This document shows positions 36,335 through 45,188 of a stretch of DNA of 64,000 nucleotides, piece by piece. Both the position numbers and the translations under genes were made by a program. Position 1 is the stretch's first letter. Every line of letters starts with the position of its first letter. This DNA comes from Aneurinibacillus sp. REN35. GTDB lineage: Bacteria; Bacillota; Bacilli; Aneurinibacillales; Aneurinibacillaceae. Where the stretch lies: assembly GCF_041379945.2 (NCBI RefSeq), contig NZ_JBFTXJ020000005.1:1-64000 (forward strand), in the 5' to 3' direction. The notes under the pieces are model-generated. The model saw nothing but the letters and a program-made list of their open reading frames with translations. It searched no databases and had not been told where the DNA came from.

Positions 36335-36389
36335 TGATATTAATTATCATTATTAAGTCGATTATACGTGAGAATGCTCCTTTCGTAAA
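36335..36389 (-). promoter_or_regulatory. feo promoter with Fur box
   Basis: On the minus strand -35 TTTACG (36384-36389) and a perfect -10 TATAAT (36361-36366) are 17 bases apart. TGATATTAATTATCA (36335-36349) differs from the 7-1-7 Fur consensus TGATAATNATTATCA at one position and covers the start region. Iron-replete repression is expected. Confidence 0.8.
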
Positions 36390-36412
36390 CTGCATTTTTC
36401 AAATATTTTTTT

Positions 36413-36446
36413 ACAAAAAAAAGAAAACAAGCAGCAAACTGCCTGT
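36413..36446 (-). terminator. terminator of the hydroxyacid dehydrogenase gene
   Basis: Stem ACAAGCAG/CTGCCTGT with one G-U pair (36427-36434 with 36439-36446), followed by a long T-rich run on the minus strand. Confidence 0.8.
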
Positions 36447-36468
36447 CTTCTCTTTGTTTTGTTGTCTG

Positions 36469-37356
36469 TTATTGATTTTTTATACCGGACAAATGAAGCA
36501 GCTCCGCAAATACTGCGGCCATGTCCATATCCTGCATTCCGTGGTTTGAAGCTGATGTATACGACTGGTGTGCGGCGGCTGCGGCAGGGAGCACGCTGCC
36601 GGTTTTGTGTGCCTGTTCAAGCACCAAGCCAAAATCTTTTCGCATATGCTTCAGCGCAAAGGAAGCAGGATAGCTTTCCTTCAGCAACAGTTCTCGTTTG
36701 AAACCAAGCAGTGGAGTCGCCACGGCTGTTTGCTGCATCATCTCTATAATCATTCCACGATCAAGCCCGAGCTTCTCTGCCAAAACAAGCGATTCGCTAA
36801 TTCCCTGCATTGTCATCCCAAGCAATAAATTGATAACCAGCTTAGCGCTTTCTCCACTTCCGTTCTCTCCAAAGTAGAAGCTTGCTTTGCCCATCGCTTG
36901 AAATACATCCTGCAGCTCGTCGAACGCTTCTTTGTTCCCGCCAACCAAAAGCACAAGATTGGCACTTTCTGCCGCATTTACACTGCCTGACACCGGCGCA
37001 TCAAGCATTGTGATTCCAAATTCACTTGCCGTCTCCGCTAACATACGTGATGTATCCGGTGAAATCGTACTCATATCTATCAGCTTCGTCGGTGCCTCTA
37101 TGTAATCAAGAATGCCTCCGTCACCAACCACCATCTTCTCAACTGCCTGGTCATCAGCAAGCATCGTAATGACCACATCTTTCTCGCGGATAGCATCTCC
37201 GAGTTCTTGCGCCACATTTAAGCCGTATTCCATAAGCGGAAGCGCTTTTTCATGCGTTCGGTTGTATACGGTTACATCATGACCAGCTTTATGAAGGTTT
37301 AGCGCCATAGGTACACCCATGTTACCCAAACCAATAAATCCAATTTTTTTACTCAT
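36469..37356 (-). CDS. NAD(P)-dependent beta-hydroxyacid dehydrogenase (3-hydroxyisobutyrate dehydrogenase-like)
   Basis: A 295-residue enzyme of the 6-phosphogluconate/3-hydroxyisobutyrate dehydrogenase family. Nucleotide motif GFIGLGNMGVPMA (5-17), the substrate loop DAPVSGSVNAAESANL and catalytic Lys in GESAKLVINLLLG are intact. Substrates of the family include 3-hydroxyisobutyrate, tartronate semialdehyde and succinic semialdehyde; which applies is not clear. AAAGGAGAGG precedes the ATG. Confidence 0.85.
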   Translation of the reverse strand: MSKKIGFIGLGNMGVPMALNLHKAGHDVTVYNRTHEKALPLMEYGLNVAQELGDAIREKDVVITMLADDQAVEKMVVGDGGILDYIEAPTKLIDMSTISPDTSRMLAETASEFGITMLDAPVSGSVNAAESANLVLLVGGNKEAFDELQDVFQAMGKASFYFGENGSGESAKLVINLLLGMTMQGISESLVLAEKLGLDRGMIIEMMQQTAVATPLLGFKRELLLKESYPASFALKHMRKDFGLVLEQAHKTGSVLPAAAAAHQSYTSASNHGMQDMDMAAVFAELLHLSGIKNQ

Positions 37357-37474
37357 TACTAACTGCCTCTCCTTTATTTTTCAGCTATCTGCTTCGACGT
37401 TATGCTTCTCAGTATAGCGCAAATTGTTTAGAAGAGGCATGAGCCAATTTGCCAAAGAAGTGAAAATGACGCAT

Positions 37475-38962
37475 CTATGATTCAATATTGCAGATTTCTT
37501 GAAGAATATATGATTTTAAATCCACAATACGCGGCTTCTTAAAGCGCGCGACAGACTCATCAGTAATAATGAGTGAAATAAGGGAGTCCGTCTCATGTAA
37601 GGAACCATGACTTGCTCCCCCTCTGTGCACTGGATCGCTTTGGGTAAAGAATTCACACCCTGGCTCTGCTGTAGCAACAATCATCTCACCCTTTTGCGCA
37701 TACAGCGCCCCATACAGACGCGAGAGAATGTCTGGATATTTTCCGAAAAAAATAACCGGCACACTATCCTCTGGATGCTCTCTGGCTACTGCATCGATCA
37801 GGGATAAATCACCTTCAATTTTCCATGTCTTTCCGAACTCATCCCGCATATCGCGACCCAATGCAAAAAAAAGCGTTTGTTTGCCATGACCCAGGCGCAC
37901 GCCTTCTTTTTCCTTCCAGGCCAGCACATCAATACGCGGCTCTTCTAACAATCGCTTCACCACTTCAGCCTGGACGCTTTGCTGAAGCGGATAGAAATAG
38001 CAGGCACGCTCATTATTGCAGATAACAAGATCATCTTCCTCCGGCTTCACCTGCTCCATCCGGGCTATTTTCATTCCTTGAAGAAGCTGTTCTACATTAA
38101 TTGTCGCCTCTATTTCCACACCGATCTTCGTCTGTCCGTGATCGCCGACCAGAATGAATCTGCATTCCTTACACGCTGCCTCTATCCCGCCAAAACTCTC
38201 TAACAACCGACTTATATGGCGATCCACTTTAGCGAGAATCTGGGGGCCTTGATCCGGCTTGCGATGATATGAGTAATCCATGTCTGGTAAATAAATCACA
38301 CTTACCTGCGGCAGCTTCTTCTGACGCACAAGACGGCTAAAGGCACGAATCGCAAACGAGTCGTTTAGTCCGTATTTGTAAAAAATCGTATGGCTGCCAT
38401 TCCAAGGCAGCGAACGCAAAAAGCTTGAATCAATAAAGCGGCCTATCGTACAAATTTCAGGACCTGTTACTTGATAGATAGGCAAACCGGCCAAAAATAT
38501 GGCAGACAGGCCCGGCTTCTTCGTTCTATACACACGCGGGCCACGGTGCGAAGAAAAATTAATGGAGGCGGAGGTCTTTCCACGCTGTGCCAATTCCTCA
38601 AATAACGTAGATGTATTCTTGCTCAGATGTTTTTCGTTGAGTTCAACCAATACGTCTTTGGCACATTTCTTTATACCGACACGCAAGACCGATTTATTGC
38701 CATTAATATAATTGACTACCCGTTTCTCCGTACGTGAATACCAGACAAGTCCCGGTATCCCATGTACCTCTGAATACGCACCTGTGCTCAGTGAAGCATC
38801 TACATTTGCTGACATCGTAGGAAAAGCAGAGACGCAATTGTCCCAGTAAGCGCCGCGTTCCATCAATGCAGAAAGCGTGGGTACAAGCTGTGCCTGCCTA
38901 GCTTCCTGCAGCACATGCGGCATGAATGAATCCATTAGAATGAGCACAATTTTTTTACCCAT
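37475..38962 (-). CDS. alkaline phosphatase superfamily protein (type I phosphodiesterase/nucleotide pyrophosphatase)
   Basis: A 495-residue cytoplasmic-looking member of the family. Metal and nucleophile residues are visible: LILMDSFMPH (first Asp), FPTMSANVDASLSTG with the nucleophile Thr, LPDMDYSYHRKPDQG, VGDHGQTKIG and a C-terminal HRGGASHGS. No signal peptide is seen. Substrate unknown. The ATG at 38962 is preferred because AAGGCGGTGA lies 7 bases upstream; GTG at 38965 is the alternative. It precedes the dehydrogenase gene on the same strand by 118 bases. Confidence 0.82.
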   Translation of the reverse strand: MGKKIVLILMDSFMPHVLQEARQAQLVPTLSALMERGAYWDNCVSAFPTMSANVDASLSTGAYSEVHGIPGLVWYSRTEKRVVNYINGNKSVLRVGIKKCAKDVLVELNEKHLSKNTSTLFEELAQRGKTSASINFSSHRGPRVYRTKKPGLSAIFLAGLPIYQVTGPEICTIGRFIDSSFLRSLPWNGSHTIFYKYGLNDSFAIRAFSRLVRQKKLPQVSVIYLPDMDYSYHRKPDQGPQILAKVDRHISRLLESFGGIEAACKECRFILVGDHGQTKIGVEIEATINVEQLLQGMKIARMEQVKPEEDDLVICNNERACYFYPLQQSVQAEVVKRLLEEPRIDVLAWKEKEGVRLGHGKQTLFFALGRDMRDEFGKTWKIEGDLSLIDAVAREHPEDSVPVIFFGKYPDILSRLYGALYAQKGEMIVATAEPGCEFFTQSDPVHRGGASHGSLHETDSLISLIITDESVARFKKPRIVDLKSYILQEICNIES

Positions 38963-39059
38963 CACTACTTCACCGCCTTTCCTCTCATTATGTTCATTCT
39001 GTAAGCTTTCTATTTACAGAATTCATCTTCCGCTCTCATAATATGTGCAGGAAGCGCTG

Positions 39060-39155
39060 AGCAGGAACTAGGCGATGCTGTCGATATACTTATCTATGGC
39101 ATCGCATACAAATGCCCGGACGGTTAATCCACCGTTCCGGGCATTTTTTATACCG
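39060..39155 (+). ncRNA. possible small plus-strand RNA ending in a strong terminator
   Basis: On the plus strand two hairpins follow one another: GCGATGC/GCATCGC (about 39072-39106), then a GC-rich stem AAATGCCCGGA/TCCGGGCATTT (from about 39111) followed by T6. No plus-strand gene is near; both neighbours are on the minus strand. On the minus strand the T run is poor (TTTGTATG). A palindromic TTCTGTAA/TTTACAGAA lies upstream, and no convincing promoter is seen. This could be an sRNA or simply the terminator of the minus-strand rsuA-type gene. Confidence 0.3.
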
Positions 39156-39156
39156 C

Positions 39157-39882
39157 TCAGGGCTTATTTCGCTCTGATGTACGCAGCAATTCAATTTCTT
39201 CTTCGGCAAGCTCTCGGTATTCACCTGGCTCCAGGTCCTCATCCAACTGCAGCGATCCCATCGCAATGCGTTTTAAGTAGGTTACTTTCTTGCCTACCGA
39301 TTCAAACATCCGCTTTACCTGATGATACTTTCCTTCATAGATGACCAGTTCGATTTCGGATATATCCCCCTGTGTAAGAATTGTCAGATCGGCAGGCAGT
39401 GTCTTATATCCGTCATCAAGTGTCACTCCTTTGCGGAACGCCTCCCCGTCCGCTTCGCTTACTCTGCCCCTTATTTGCGCAAAGTAGCGTTTGGGTACGT
39501 GCTTTTTCGGAGATAGCAATTCATGGGCCAGCTTGCCGTCGTTAGTTAGCAAAAGCAAACCTTCCGTATCCTTATCAAGACGCCCCACCGGAAATACGTC
39601 AAATGCGAAAAATTCGGCATCAAGCAGATCTACAACCGTCTCCTCCATCGCATCCTCAGTTGCCGAAATCACACCCTGCGGCTTATTCATCATAAGATAG
39701 ACGAATTCCCGATAGTGCACCACTTCACCTAAAATTTGCACTTCCTGTCCATCCGGATCGACATGCATACTGCTGTCCTTTATCAGCTCACCGTCCACTT
39801 TTACCGCGCCGCTCTTACATAGTTTTCTGATCTCTTTGCGTGAGCCATAGCCCATATTAGCTAACAATTTATCCAGCCTCAT
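39157..39882 (-). CDS. pseudouridine synthase of the RsuA/RluB family
   Basis: Isomerises uridine in rRNA. An N-terminal S4 RNA-binding domain (MRLDKLLANMG, GAVKVDGELI; about 1-60) is followed by the catalytic domain with active Asp in GRLDKDTEGLLLLTNDG. The 241-residue length fits RsuA-type enzymes for 16S U516. The ATG at 39882 is preferred to the GTG at 39894, which lies too close to the AAAGGG. It starts after the methyltransferase gene on the same strand by 46 bases; two rRNA modification genes in a row. Confidence 0.88.
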   Translation of the reverse strand: MRLDKLLANMGYGSRKEIRKLCKSGAVKVDGELIKDSSMHVDPDGQEVQILGEVVHYREFVYLMMNKPQGVISATEDAMEETVVDLLDAEFFAFDVFPVGRLDKDTEGLLLLTNDGKLAHELLSPKKHVPKRYFAQIRGRVSEADGEAFRKGVTLDDGYKTLPADLTILTQGDISEIELVIYEGKYHQVKRMFESVGKKVTYLKRIAMGSLQLDEDLEPGEYRELAEEEIELLRTSERNKP

Positions 39883-39928
39883 CGACTTCCACACCCTTTA
39901 CTTCTAGTCGTTCCTCTATTGTAACTGT

Positions 39929-41335
39929 CTATGCCCCGTCCATCCAGCGCCAGCCGGCAGGGTACATGTTTTTCAGCATCGCACCCGCTCCTTTGGCCCA
40001 ACCGAGTGGATGACCGTCTACACAGACAAGGTTCCATCCTTTCTCTGCTGGATGCATCAATGTCTCACCCTTTAGATACCGAATGACATTAGCATCCTGT
40101 ACTGCAAAATGAACCGTATGCAGCACGTCTCCTGCTCCAAGACCTAGCGCAAAAGCCTGAGAAGGCTCAAATCGCTTCTTCTTTATCACTCCAAGCTCCC
40201 AGCCCTGCCTTGCAAGTCGCAGAGAACGCAGATCAGGCAGATCGGCAGGAGATAGAAAGACGCGATCTTCATGCATTGTTAGCTCTACCTGATCGCTTTC
40301 TAACCCTTTCCAAGCAGGCAGCACCTCTTTAATAAATGCATAAAAATCGGCCAGTTCTTTGTGAAGAGCCGAACGGCGCGCTTTTGGTGTATGTGTTTTT
40401 CCTGCTTCCGCTACTCTCTTCTCTTTTTGAAGCAGCGCGACATAATGCCCTTCACCTTGCAGGCGGTGCGGCCACAGCCGCGCCGTTCCTTCTATCTGGA
40501 CAGACGCAGCGCCTAACGTTGTCCATTCGATGCGCCCGTGTTCCCAGCCATGCTGTATTTTGATAGGTACAACCGAAAAGTCCGGATGCTGTTCTAAGAA
40601 TGCTGCGATCATCTGTTCATTTTCTTCCGGCGCAAAGGTACACGTAGAATACAGCAGCCTTCCCCCCGGACGAAGCATCTGTGCCGCATCAGCCAGAATG
40701 GTTCGCTGCATAACAACGCAAGTCGAAATCGCTGCTTCACTCCAGCTTTTTACCATCTCCGGCTCTTTTCGGAACATACCTTCCCCGGAACACGGAGCAT
40801 CTACCAGAATTTTATCGAAATATCCCGAGAAGACGGCGGCAAGTCGATCTGGAGTCTCATTGGTCACCACCGCATTGCGGATACCGTACAGTTCTACATT
40901 TTTCGTTAATGCTTTGACCCGATTCGGATTATTATCATTTGTTACAAGAACTCCCTGTCCCTGCATGGCCGCTGCCAGTTGGGTCGTCTTCCCGCCTGGT
41001 GCTGCACATAAATCCAGCACCTTCTCACCTGGACATACGTCCAATACGGCAGCAGGCGACATGGCGCTCGGCTCCTGAATGTAATACAGACCCGCGTGAT
41101 AATACGGATGCTTGGCCGGACGTACGCCCTCTGGGTAGTAGAATCCATCCTCGGTCCACGGAATACCCGAGAGCGCCCAGTTCAACTGCGGAAGAAGTGC
41201 TTCCGGCGAGCTTTTTAATCGATTAATTCGCAATCCCTGCTTGCGAGGTTCTTGATAGGAGGCCATAAACTGTTCGTATTCTTCTTCAACCAGCAACGTC
41301 TTCATTCTTGCTGCAAAAGCCTCAGGGATATTCAT
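39929..41335 (-). CDS. rRNA cytosine-C5 methyltransferase (NOL1/NOP2/Sun, RsmF-like)
   Basis: SAM-dependent m5C methyltransferase. The SAM motif VLDLCAAPGGKTTQLA, the catalytic pair DAPCSGEGMFRKEP and STCTFAPEENE (two active Cys) are present. A C-terminal RNA-binding extension (about 300-468) resembles RsmF/YebU proteins. The ATG at 41335 is chosen for AGAGGAA at 7 bases. The exact target base is not known from sequence. Confidence 0.88.
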   Translation of the reverse strand: MNIPEAFAARMKTLLVEEEYEQFMASYQEPRKQGLRINRLKSSPEALLPQLNWALSGIPWTEDGFYYPEGVRPAKHPYYHAGLYYIQEPSAMSPAAVLDVCPGEKVLDLCAAPGGKTTQLAAAMQGQGVLVTNDNNPNRVKALTKNVELYGIRNAVVTNETPDRLAAVFSGYFDKILVDAPCSGEGMFRKEPEMVKSWSEAAISTCVVMQRTILADAAQMLRPGGRLLYSTCTFAPEENEQMIAAFLEQHPDFSVVPIKIQHGWEHGRIEWTTLGAASVQIEGTARLWPHRLQGEGHYVALLQKEKRVAEAGKTHTPKARRSALHKELADFYAFIKEVLPAWKGLESDQVELTMHEDRVFLSPADLPDLRSLRLARQGWELGVIKKKRFEPSQAFALGLGAGDVLHTVHFAVQDANVIRYLKGETLMHPAEKGWNLVCVDGHPLGWAKGAGAMLKNMYPAGWRWMDGA

Positions 41336-41397
41336 GATTGTTCCTCTTTTCATTTTCTCTATGCTGAATACATGACATGATCTCGGTATTTTTTGCA

Positions 41398-41424
41398 GAA
41401 AAAAGAGGGAGCCCAGCTCCCTCT
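41398..41424 (-). terminator. terminator after the 114-aa gene downstream of ponA
   Basis: A 9-bp stem AGAGGGAGC/GCTCCCTCT (41404-41412 with 41416-41424), followed by T6 on the minus strand. Confidence 0.85.
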
Positions 41425-41455
41425 GTCTATTGCTTCACATATCGGACTGCCGGCG

Positions 41456-41800
41456 CTATTCGTCGACACCGACCTCTTCTTCCTGCAGTTCTTGTTTGTC
41501 GCCTTCGTACCAGTGATCCAGCACACGGGCCTCCAGCACTTTACATTCAATATAATGGACTTGTTTATCGGTGAACAAGTGCTTCCATTCGACTTCCAGC
41601 TCTCGTGCGAGGCGGACGACGGTCAGGAGTTCCTGCCAGGCCACGTAACGTTTGTACCAGAAAAATTGGGGATGCTCATTCATATACGGGTACAAATCAT
41701 CAAACTCTGTATGCTTGCAATCCAGCGCACGTTCAAAGTGTGTCTTGGCATTGGACAGTTGTTCTTCAAAAAAACGGGCTATATCTCGACTTGTGGTCAT
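41456..41800 (-). CDS. hypothetical protein, possibly YpoC-like
   Basis: 114 residues, acidic at the C-terminus (DKQELQEEEVGVDE), rich in Trp, Tyr and His in the middle (NEHPQFFWYKRYVAWQELL). No signal or membrane segment. AAGGAGGGG precedes the ATG at 41800. In Bacillus ypoC lies next to ponA, and this gene is next to ponA too, 75 bases downstream. The family assignment rests mainly on that position. Confidence 0.6.
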   Translation of the reverse strand: MTTSRDIARFFEEQLSNAKTHFERALDCKHTEFDDLYPYMNEHPQFFWYKRYVAWQELLTVVRLARELEVEWKHLFTDKQVHYIECKVLEARVLDHWYEGDKQELQEEEVGVDE

Positions 41801-41875
41801 AAACAACCCCTCCTTATCTTCTCCTTGTTCACCATTATAACAAATCCTCATCCATTTGCGGACATTTCTTTACAA

Positions 41876-44374
41876 TTACTGATTGGTCTGTTGATCAGAA
41901 GATGGATTGCGTCCATTGCCACGACCCGGTGTCTCGTTATTCTGATCCGGTTTGGTTTCCGTACCCGGTACGGACTGATTCGGATCTTGGTTCGGGTTGT
42001 TCGGATCGACCGGCTGATTCGGATTGTTTGGATCAATCGGCTGATTCGGATTCTGATTCGGGTTGTTCGGATCGACTGGCTGATTCGGATTCTGATTCGG
42101 ATTGTTCGGATCGACCGGCTGTTCCTCATCCTGATTCTCATCATCCGGTTCAGATGGCACCGTTTCCGGTATCGTGATCGCAGCCATGTTGGACATACTG
42201 CCCTCTTCCCCTGTTTCTGCATTATACGGTACGACAACATACGTATACATCCTTGATGGGTCGAATGAATCCGTATAACCAGACGATCCGGTATCTGCAA
42301 TTTCTTCCTTATCAGCAGGAGAACCAAGGAAACGATACAGCTTGTATTTTACACGCTGATCATTGGTTCCGCCCCAATCAATTTTTACATTTTGTCCTGT
42401 CTCATCAACCGTTGCGCTCAAATCGCTGATAGAAGGAATCGACACTGGGGGCTCTACTGGTTTCACACCTTCTGGACGTTCAAATTCTTTGCGTTCCTTG
42501 CCTTCCATCGCCTTCTCCATTACCTTGCTGAACAAAGCGGCAGGCTCGGCGCCACCGGTTGTTTTCAAATGATTTTCATCATTTGTTTTATCATATCCCA
42601 TGTAGACAGCACCCACATATTCCGGCGTATAGCCGACAAACCACGCATATCTTGTACCGCGTGATACTTTGTCACTGTCATATTGCTGTGTACCGGTTTT
42701 ACCTGCAAGCGGGTGACTGATGCGAGCCCGCTTACCCGTTCCTTCTCGGACTGCATTTTGCAGCATATCAGTCATATAATATGCGGTTTGAGCACTTACT
42801 ACCTCTGTTTCATCTTTCTTTTCCTGCACAATGATACTGTCATCTTGTGTACGAATTTCTTTGATCGTATGCCCTTTATTCATCTTGCCGCCATTAGCAA
42901 ACGTAGAGTAGGCTTGCGCCATTTGGATCGGCGTCGCCCCTTTCTCCATACCGCCGAGGGCAATGGATAAATACTGCTCTTCCTTTGGCTCCGGCGTAAT
43001 GCCGAACTTTTTGAGATAGCTTACTCCGTTAGAGAGACCGACCTCATTCAGCGTCCACACGGCCGCTGCATTTCGCGACTCGACCAGCGCCTTATTCATG
43101 GAAATGCTGCCCGCATAGCCCTCATTTCCATAGTTACGCGGCGTCCAATTACCGTATTCACGGTACGTTTTCTTCTCATCTTTTACGATGGTGTATGGTG
43201 TCCAGCCCTTTTCAAGCGCTGGAGCATAATCAATCAGCGGCTTGATGGTCGAGCCCGGCTGCACCTTCATGGTCGCCCGGTTTAAGTCGCCCCGCTTATA
43301 ATCGCGTCCACCGATCATGGCAGTAATCCCACCGGTCTTCGCTTCCATGATTACCATAGCCGACTGTACCTTCGGATCGGTACCGCCTGGGAAATTTTTA
43401 TTTTTTTGGTACTCTTCAAACATCGCTTTCTGAGCTTTGCTGTCCAGATACGTGATGATTTTATACCCGCCATAAAACAATTGATCTTCTGTAATGCCCA
43501 GTTGATCTTCCGCCTCATCCGTCAAGTAATCAACATAGGTTGCATACTCTTTGCTGATTCTTGAATTGCTTGGCGGATTATCCTGCACTTTCAACGGTGC
43601 TTTCTGCGCCTTTACCTTTTGCTCCTCTGTAATGAATCCGTTTTTCGCCATAAGCGACAGCACAAGATTGCGGCGCTTCAACGAATTGTCCGGGTTAGCG
43701 ATCGGATTGTACGTATTCGGCGCTTTCGGCAGCGCAGCGAGCGTTGCCCCTTCCTCTAGGGATAATTCCTCGACAGATTTACCAAAATAGTATTTCGAGG
43801 CCGCCTGCACACCGACTCTTCCTTTGCCTGCATAAAAAGCGTTCAAGTACATTTCCATAATCTGCGGCTTCGTATACTTGCGCTCCAGATTTAACGCAAT
43901 CATGATTTCTTTTGTTTTACGCATGAATGTCTTGTCATGGGAAAGAAAAATATTACGGGCAAGCTGCTGCGTAATCGTACTCGCCCCTTCCGCCTTACTG
44001 CGGGTGATCACGTCTTTAACAACGGCGCGACCAATCCCGATCGGATCGATACCATTATGCTCATAGAACCGGTTATCCTCGGTAGCAATAAACGCATCGA
44101 CCACATGCTTTGGTATTTTATCAAATGTTACAATCTGTCTGTCTTCCAATCCTAACTTGGCAATTTCCTTTCCATCCGAAGAATATACGGTGGATGTTGC
44201 TTTTAACTCCAGCTTACTCTCATCAATCATCTGGTTGCCGGCTATATACAACGCCGAACAGCCACCGATGCTTAGAATCAAGAAAAGCGCAGTCATAAGG
44301 ACCACGATGCCCCATGGACCTCTCCAGAATGACTTTCGCTTTTTGGCTGGTTTTCTTGATCGTCGTTTGTCCAT
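41876..44374 (-). CDS. ponA: penicillin-binding protein 1 (bifunctional transglycosylase/transpeptidase)
   Basis: Class A PBP of 832 residues that polymerises and cross-links peptidoglycan. A cytoplasmic basic tail and one membrane helix (about 21-45) come first, then the glycosyltransferase (Glu99 in ATEDNRFYEH), then the transpeptidase with STIK (Ser375, Lys378), SRN and KTGT. A fibronectin type III-like domain follows (about 655-745). The last 85 or so residues are a Pro/Asn/Gln-rich repeat tail. The AGGGGG lies 12 bases before the ATG. Confidence 0.95.
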   Translation of the reverse strand: MDKRRSRKPAKKRKSFWRGPWGIVVLMTALFLILSIGGCSALYIAGNQMIDESKLELKATSTVYSSDGKEIAKLGLEDRQIVTFDKIPKHVVDAFIATEDNRFYEHNGIDPIGIGRAVVKDVITRSKAEGASTITQQLARNIFLSHDKTFMRKTKEIMIALNLERKYTKPQIMEMYLNAFYAGKGRVGVQAASKYYFGKSVEELSLEEGATLAALPKAPNTYNPIANPDNSLKRRNLVLSLMAKNGFITEEQKVKAQKAPLKVQDNPPSNSRISKEYATYVDYLTDEAEDQLGITEDQLFYGGYKIITYLDSKAQKAMFEEYQKNKNFPGGTDPKVQSAMVIMEAKTGGITAMIGGRDYKRGDLNRATMKVQPGSTIKPLIDYAPALEKGWTPYTIVKDEKKTYREYGNWTPRNYGNEGYAGSISMNKALVESRNAAAVWTLNEVGLSNGVSYLKKFGITPEPKEEQYLSIALGGMEKGATPIQMAQAYSTFANGGKMNKGHTIKEIRTQDDSIIVQEKKDETEVVSAQTAYYMTDMLQNAVREGTGKRARISHPLAGKTGTQQYDSDKVSRGTRYAWFVGYTPEYVGAVYMGYDKTNDENHLKTTGGAEPAALFSKVMEKAMEGKERKEFERPEGVKPVEPPVSIPSISDLSATVDETGQNVKIDWGGTNDQRVKYKLYRFLGSPADKEEIADTGSSGYTDSFDPSRMYTYVVVPYNAETGEEGSMSNMAAITIPETVPSEPDDENQDEEQPVDPNNPNQNPNQPVDPNNPNQNPNQPIDPNNPNQPVDPNNPNQDPNQSVPGTETKPDQNNETPGRGNGRNPSSDQQTNQ
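41975..42122. repeat. tandem repeat coding for the Pro/Asn-rich tail of PBP1
   Basis: The protein repeat is QPVDPNNPNQNPN (39 bases at DNA level): two full copies, one shortened copy with PID and one with QDPN. The copies differ at synonymous and a few nonsynonymous positions, so the array is prone to length change by slippage. Confidence 0.85.
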
Positions 44375-44420
44375 GTTTCCAGTAACCCCCTAATAATGTA
44401 CAGAAGGATAACAATACTAC

Positions 44421-44449
44421 ATAATAATACACATATCTATACAAAACAA
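44421..44449 (-). promoter_or_regulatory. candidate ponA promoter
   Basis: On the minus strand -35 TTGTTT (44444-44449) and -10 TATTAT (44421-44426) with 17-base spacing, 46 bases before the start codon. Confidence 0.45.
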
Positions 44450-44499
44450 AACGGTAAAAAGTTGCAAAAATCCATCGGTTTTCCCATGACCGCTCAAAA

Positions 44500-44530
44500 T
44501 GAAAAAAGAGCCGCTATACAGGCTCTTTTT
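44500..44530. terminator. terminator of the que-yqgQ operon
   Basis: Stem AAAAAGAGCC/GGCTCTTTTT with an 8-base loop, T-rich on both sides. It lies 14 bases after the yqgQ stop. Confidence 0.85.
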
Positions 44531-44543
44531 CTCTCTCTACATC

Positions 44544-44741
44544 TCACACATTCCGTTTCGCCTGTTGCAGAACCGTCATCGCCGCGCGAAATTCATCCAT
44601 ATCGATCACTTTCTCATGGTACAATTCACGCAACTCGTCTTCACACATCTCATAGTCAGTCAGCGGATCTCCCATATAAATAACGATCCCAAACCGGCGA
44701 AGCAACGCTTTAACGTCAAGAATGGTTTTGATCTCATTCAT
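44544..44741 (-). CDS. yqgQ: YqgQ family protein
   Basis: A 65-residue protein matching YqgQ (DUF910): KALLRRFGIVIYMGDPLTD and a C-terminal ELRELYHEKVIDMDEFRAA helix pair. Function unknown; a three-helix fold with possible nucleic-acid binding has been proposed for the family. It begins 11 bases after the queF stop and is probably cotranscribed with the que genes. The ribosome site is distant (AAGGGT, about 14 bases). Confidence 0.85.
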   Translation of the reverse strand: MNEIKTILDVKALLRRFGIVIYMGDPLTDYEMCEDELRELYHEKVIDMDEFRAAMTVLQQAKRNV

Positions 44742-44752
44742 GAAACGAATCG

Positions 44753-45184
44753 CTACCCTTCATATCCTTCCTTACGGTATTCTACAACAACTTCCGTTCC
44801 GAGTCCACCACGCGCATTCCACGTCGCTTCAATACGCATATATAGGGGATCAGCCACTTTCACGAGATCTTCCAGAATTTTATTTGTTGCATGCTCCTGG
44901 TAAATGCCAACGTTTCTGTAAGAAGTAAGATAGAATTTCAAAGATTTCATCTCAATCAACTTCTCATTAGGAACGAAAATGATCCGAATATCTGCAAAAT
45001 CCGGAAGGCCAGACCACGGGCATACGGAAGTAAATTCATTCGTCGGAATCGTTACCTCGGTTTTTTTTCCTACATATTCATATGGAATGGTCTCAAGAAT
45101 ATCCTCCATAATTGCTGTACGATCCTGAATATCAAATCTAATTTTATTATATTTGTCATGATCATGCTGTACTTGACTCATCAT
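44753..45184 (-). CDS. queF: NADPH-dependent preQ0 reductase QueF
   Basis: Reduces the nitrile of 7-cyano-7-deazaguanine to preQ1, the precursor inserted into tRNA. The short YkvM-type enzyme of 143 residues: active Cys in TSVCPWSGLPDFAD, NADPH-site motif EMKSLKFYLTSYRN and the His/Glu pair in QEHATNKI. The ATG at 45184 follows AAGGATGAATAC; ATG at 45181 is equally possible. Starts 4 bases after queC. Confidence 0.93.
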   Translation of the reverse strand: MMSQVQHDHDKYNKIRFDIQDRTAIMEDILETIPYEYVGKKTEVTIPTNEFTSVCPWSGLPDFADIRIIFVPNEKLIEMKSLKFYLTSYRNVGIYQEHATNKILEDLVKVADPLYMRIEATWNARGGLGTEVVVEYRKEGYEG

Positions 45185-45188
45185 GTAT

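Noticed and set aside
41975-42122. Short regular repeats resembling a CRISPR array
   Set aside because: The repeats are in-frame, contiguous and coding, with no unique spacers.
41393-42256. 287-codon plus-strand frame antisense to ponA, with Arg/Ile/Asp repeats
   Set aside because: It is the reverse image of the ponA repeat tail and of the 114-aa gene; no ribosome site and no terminator of its own.
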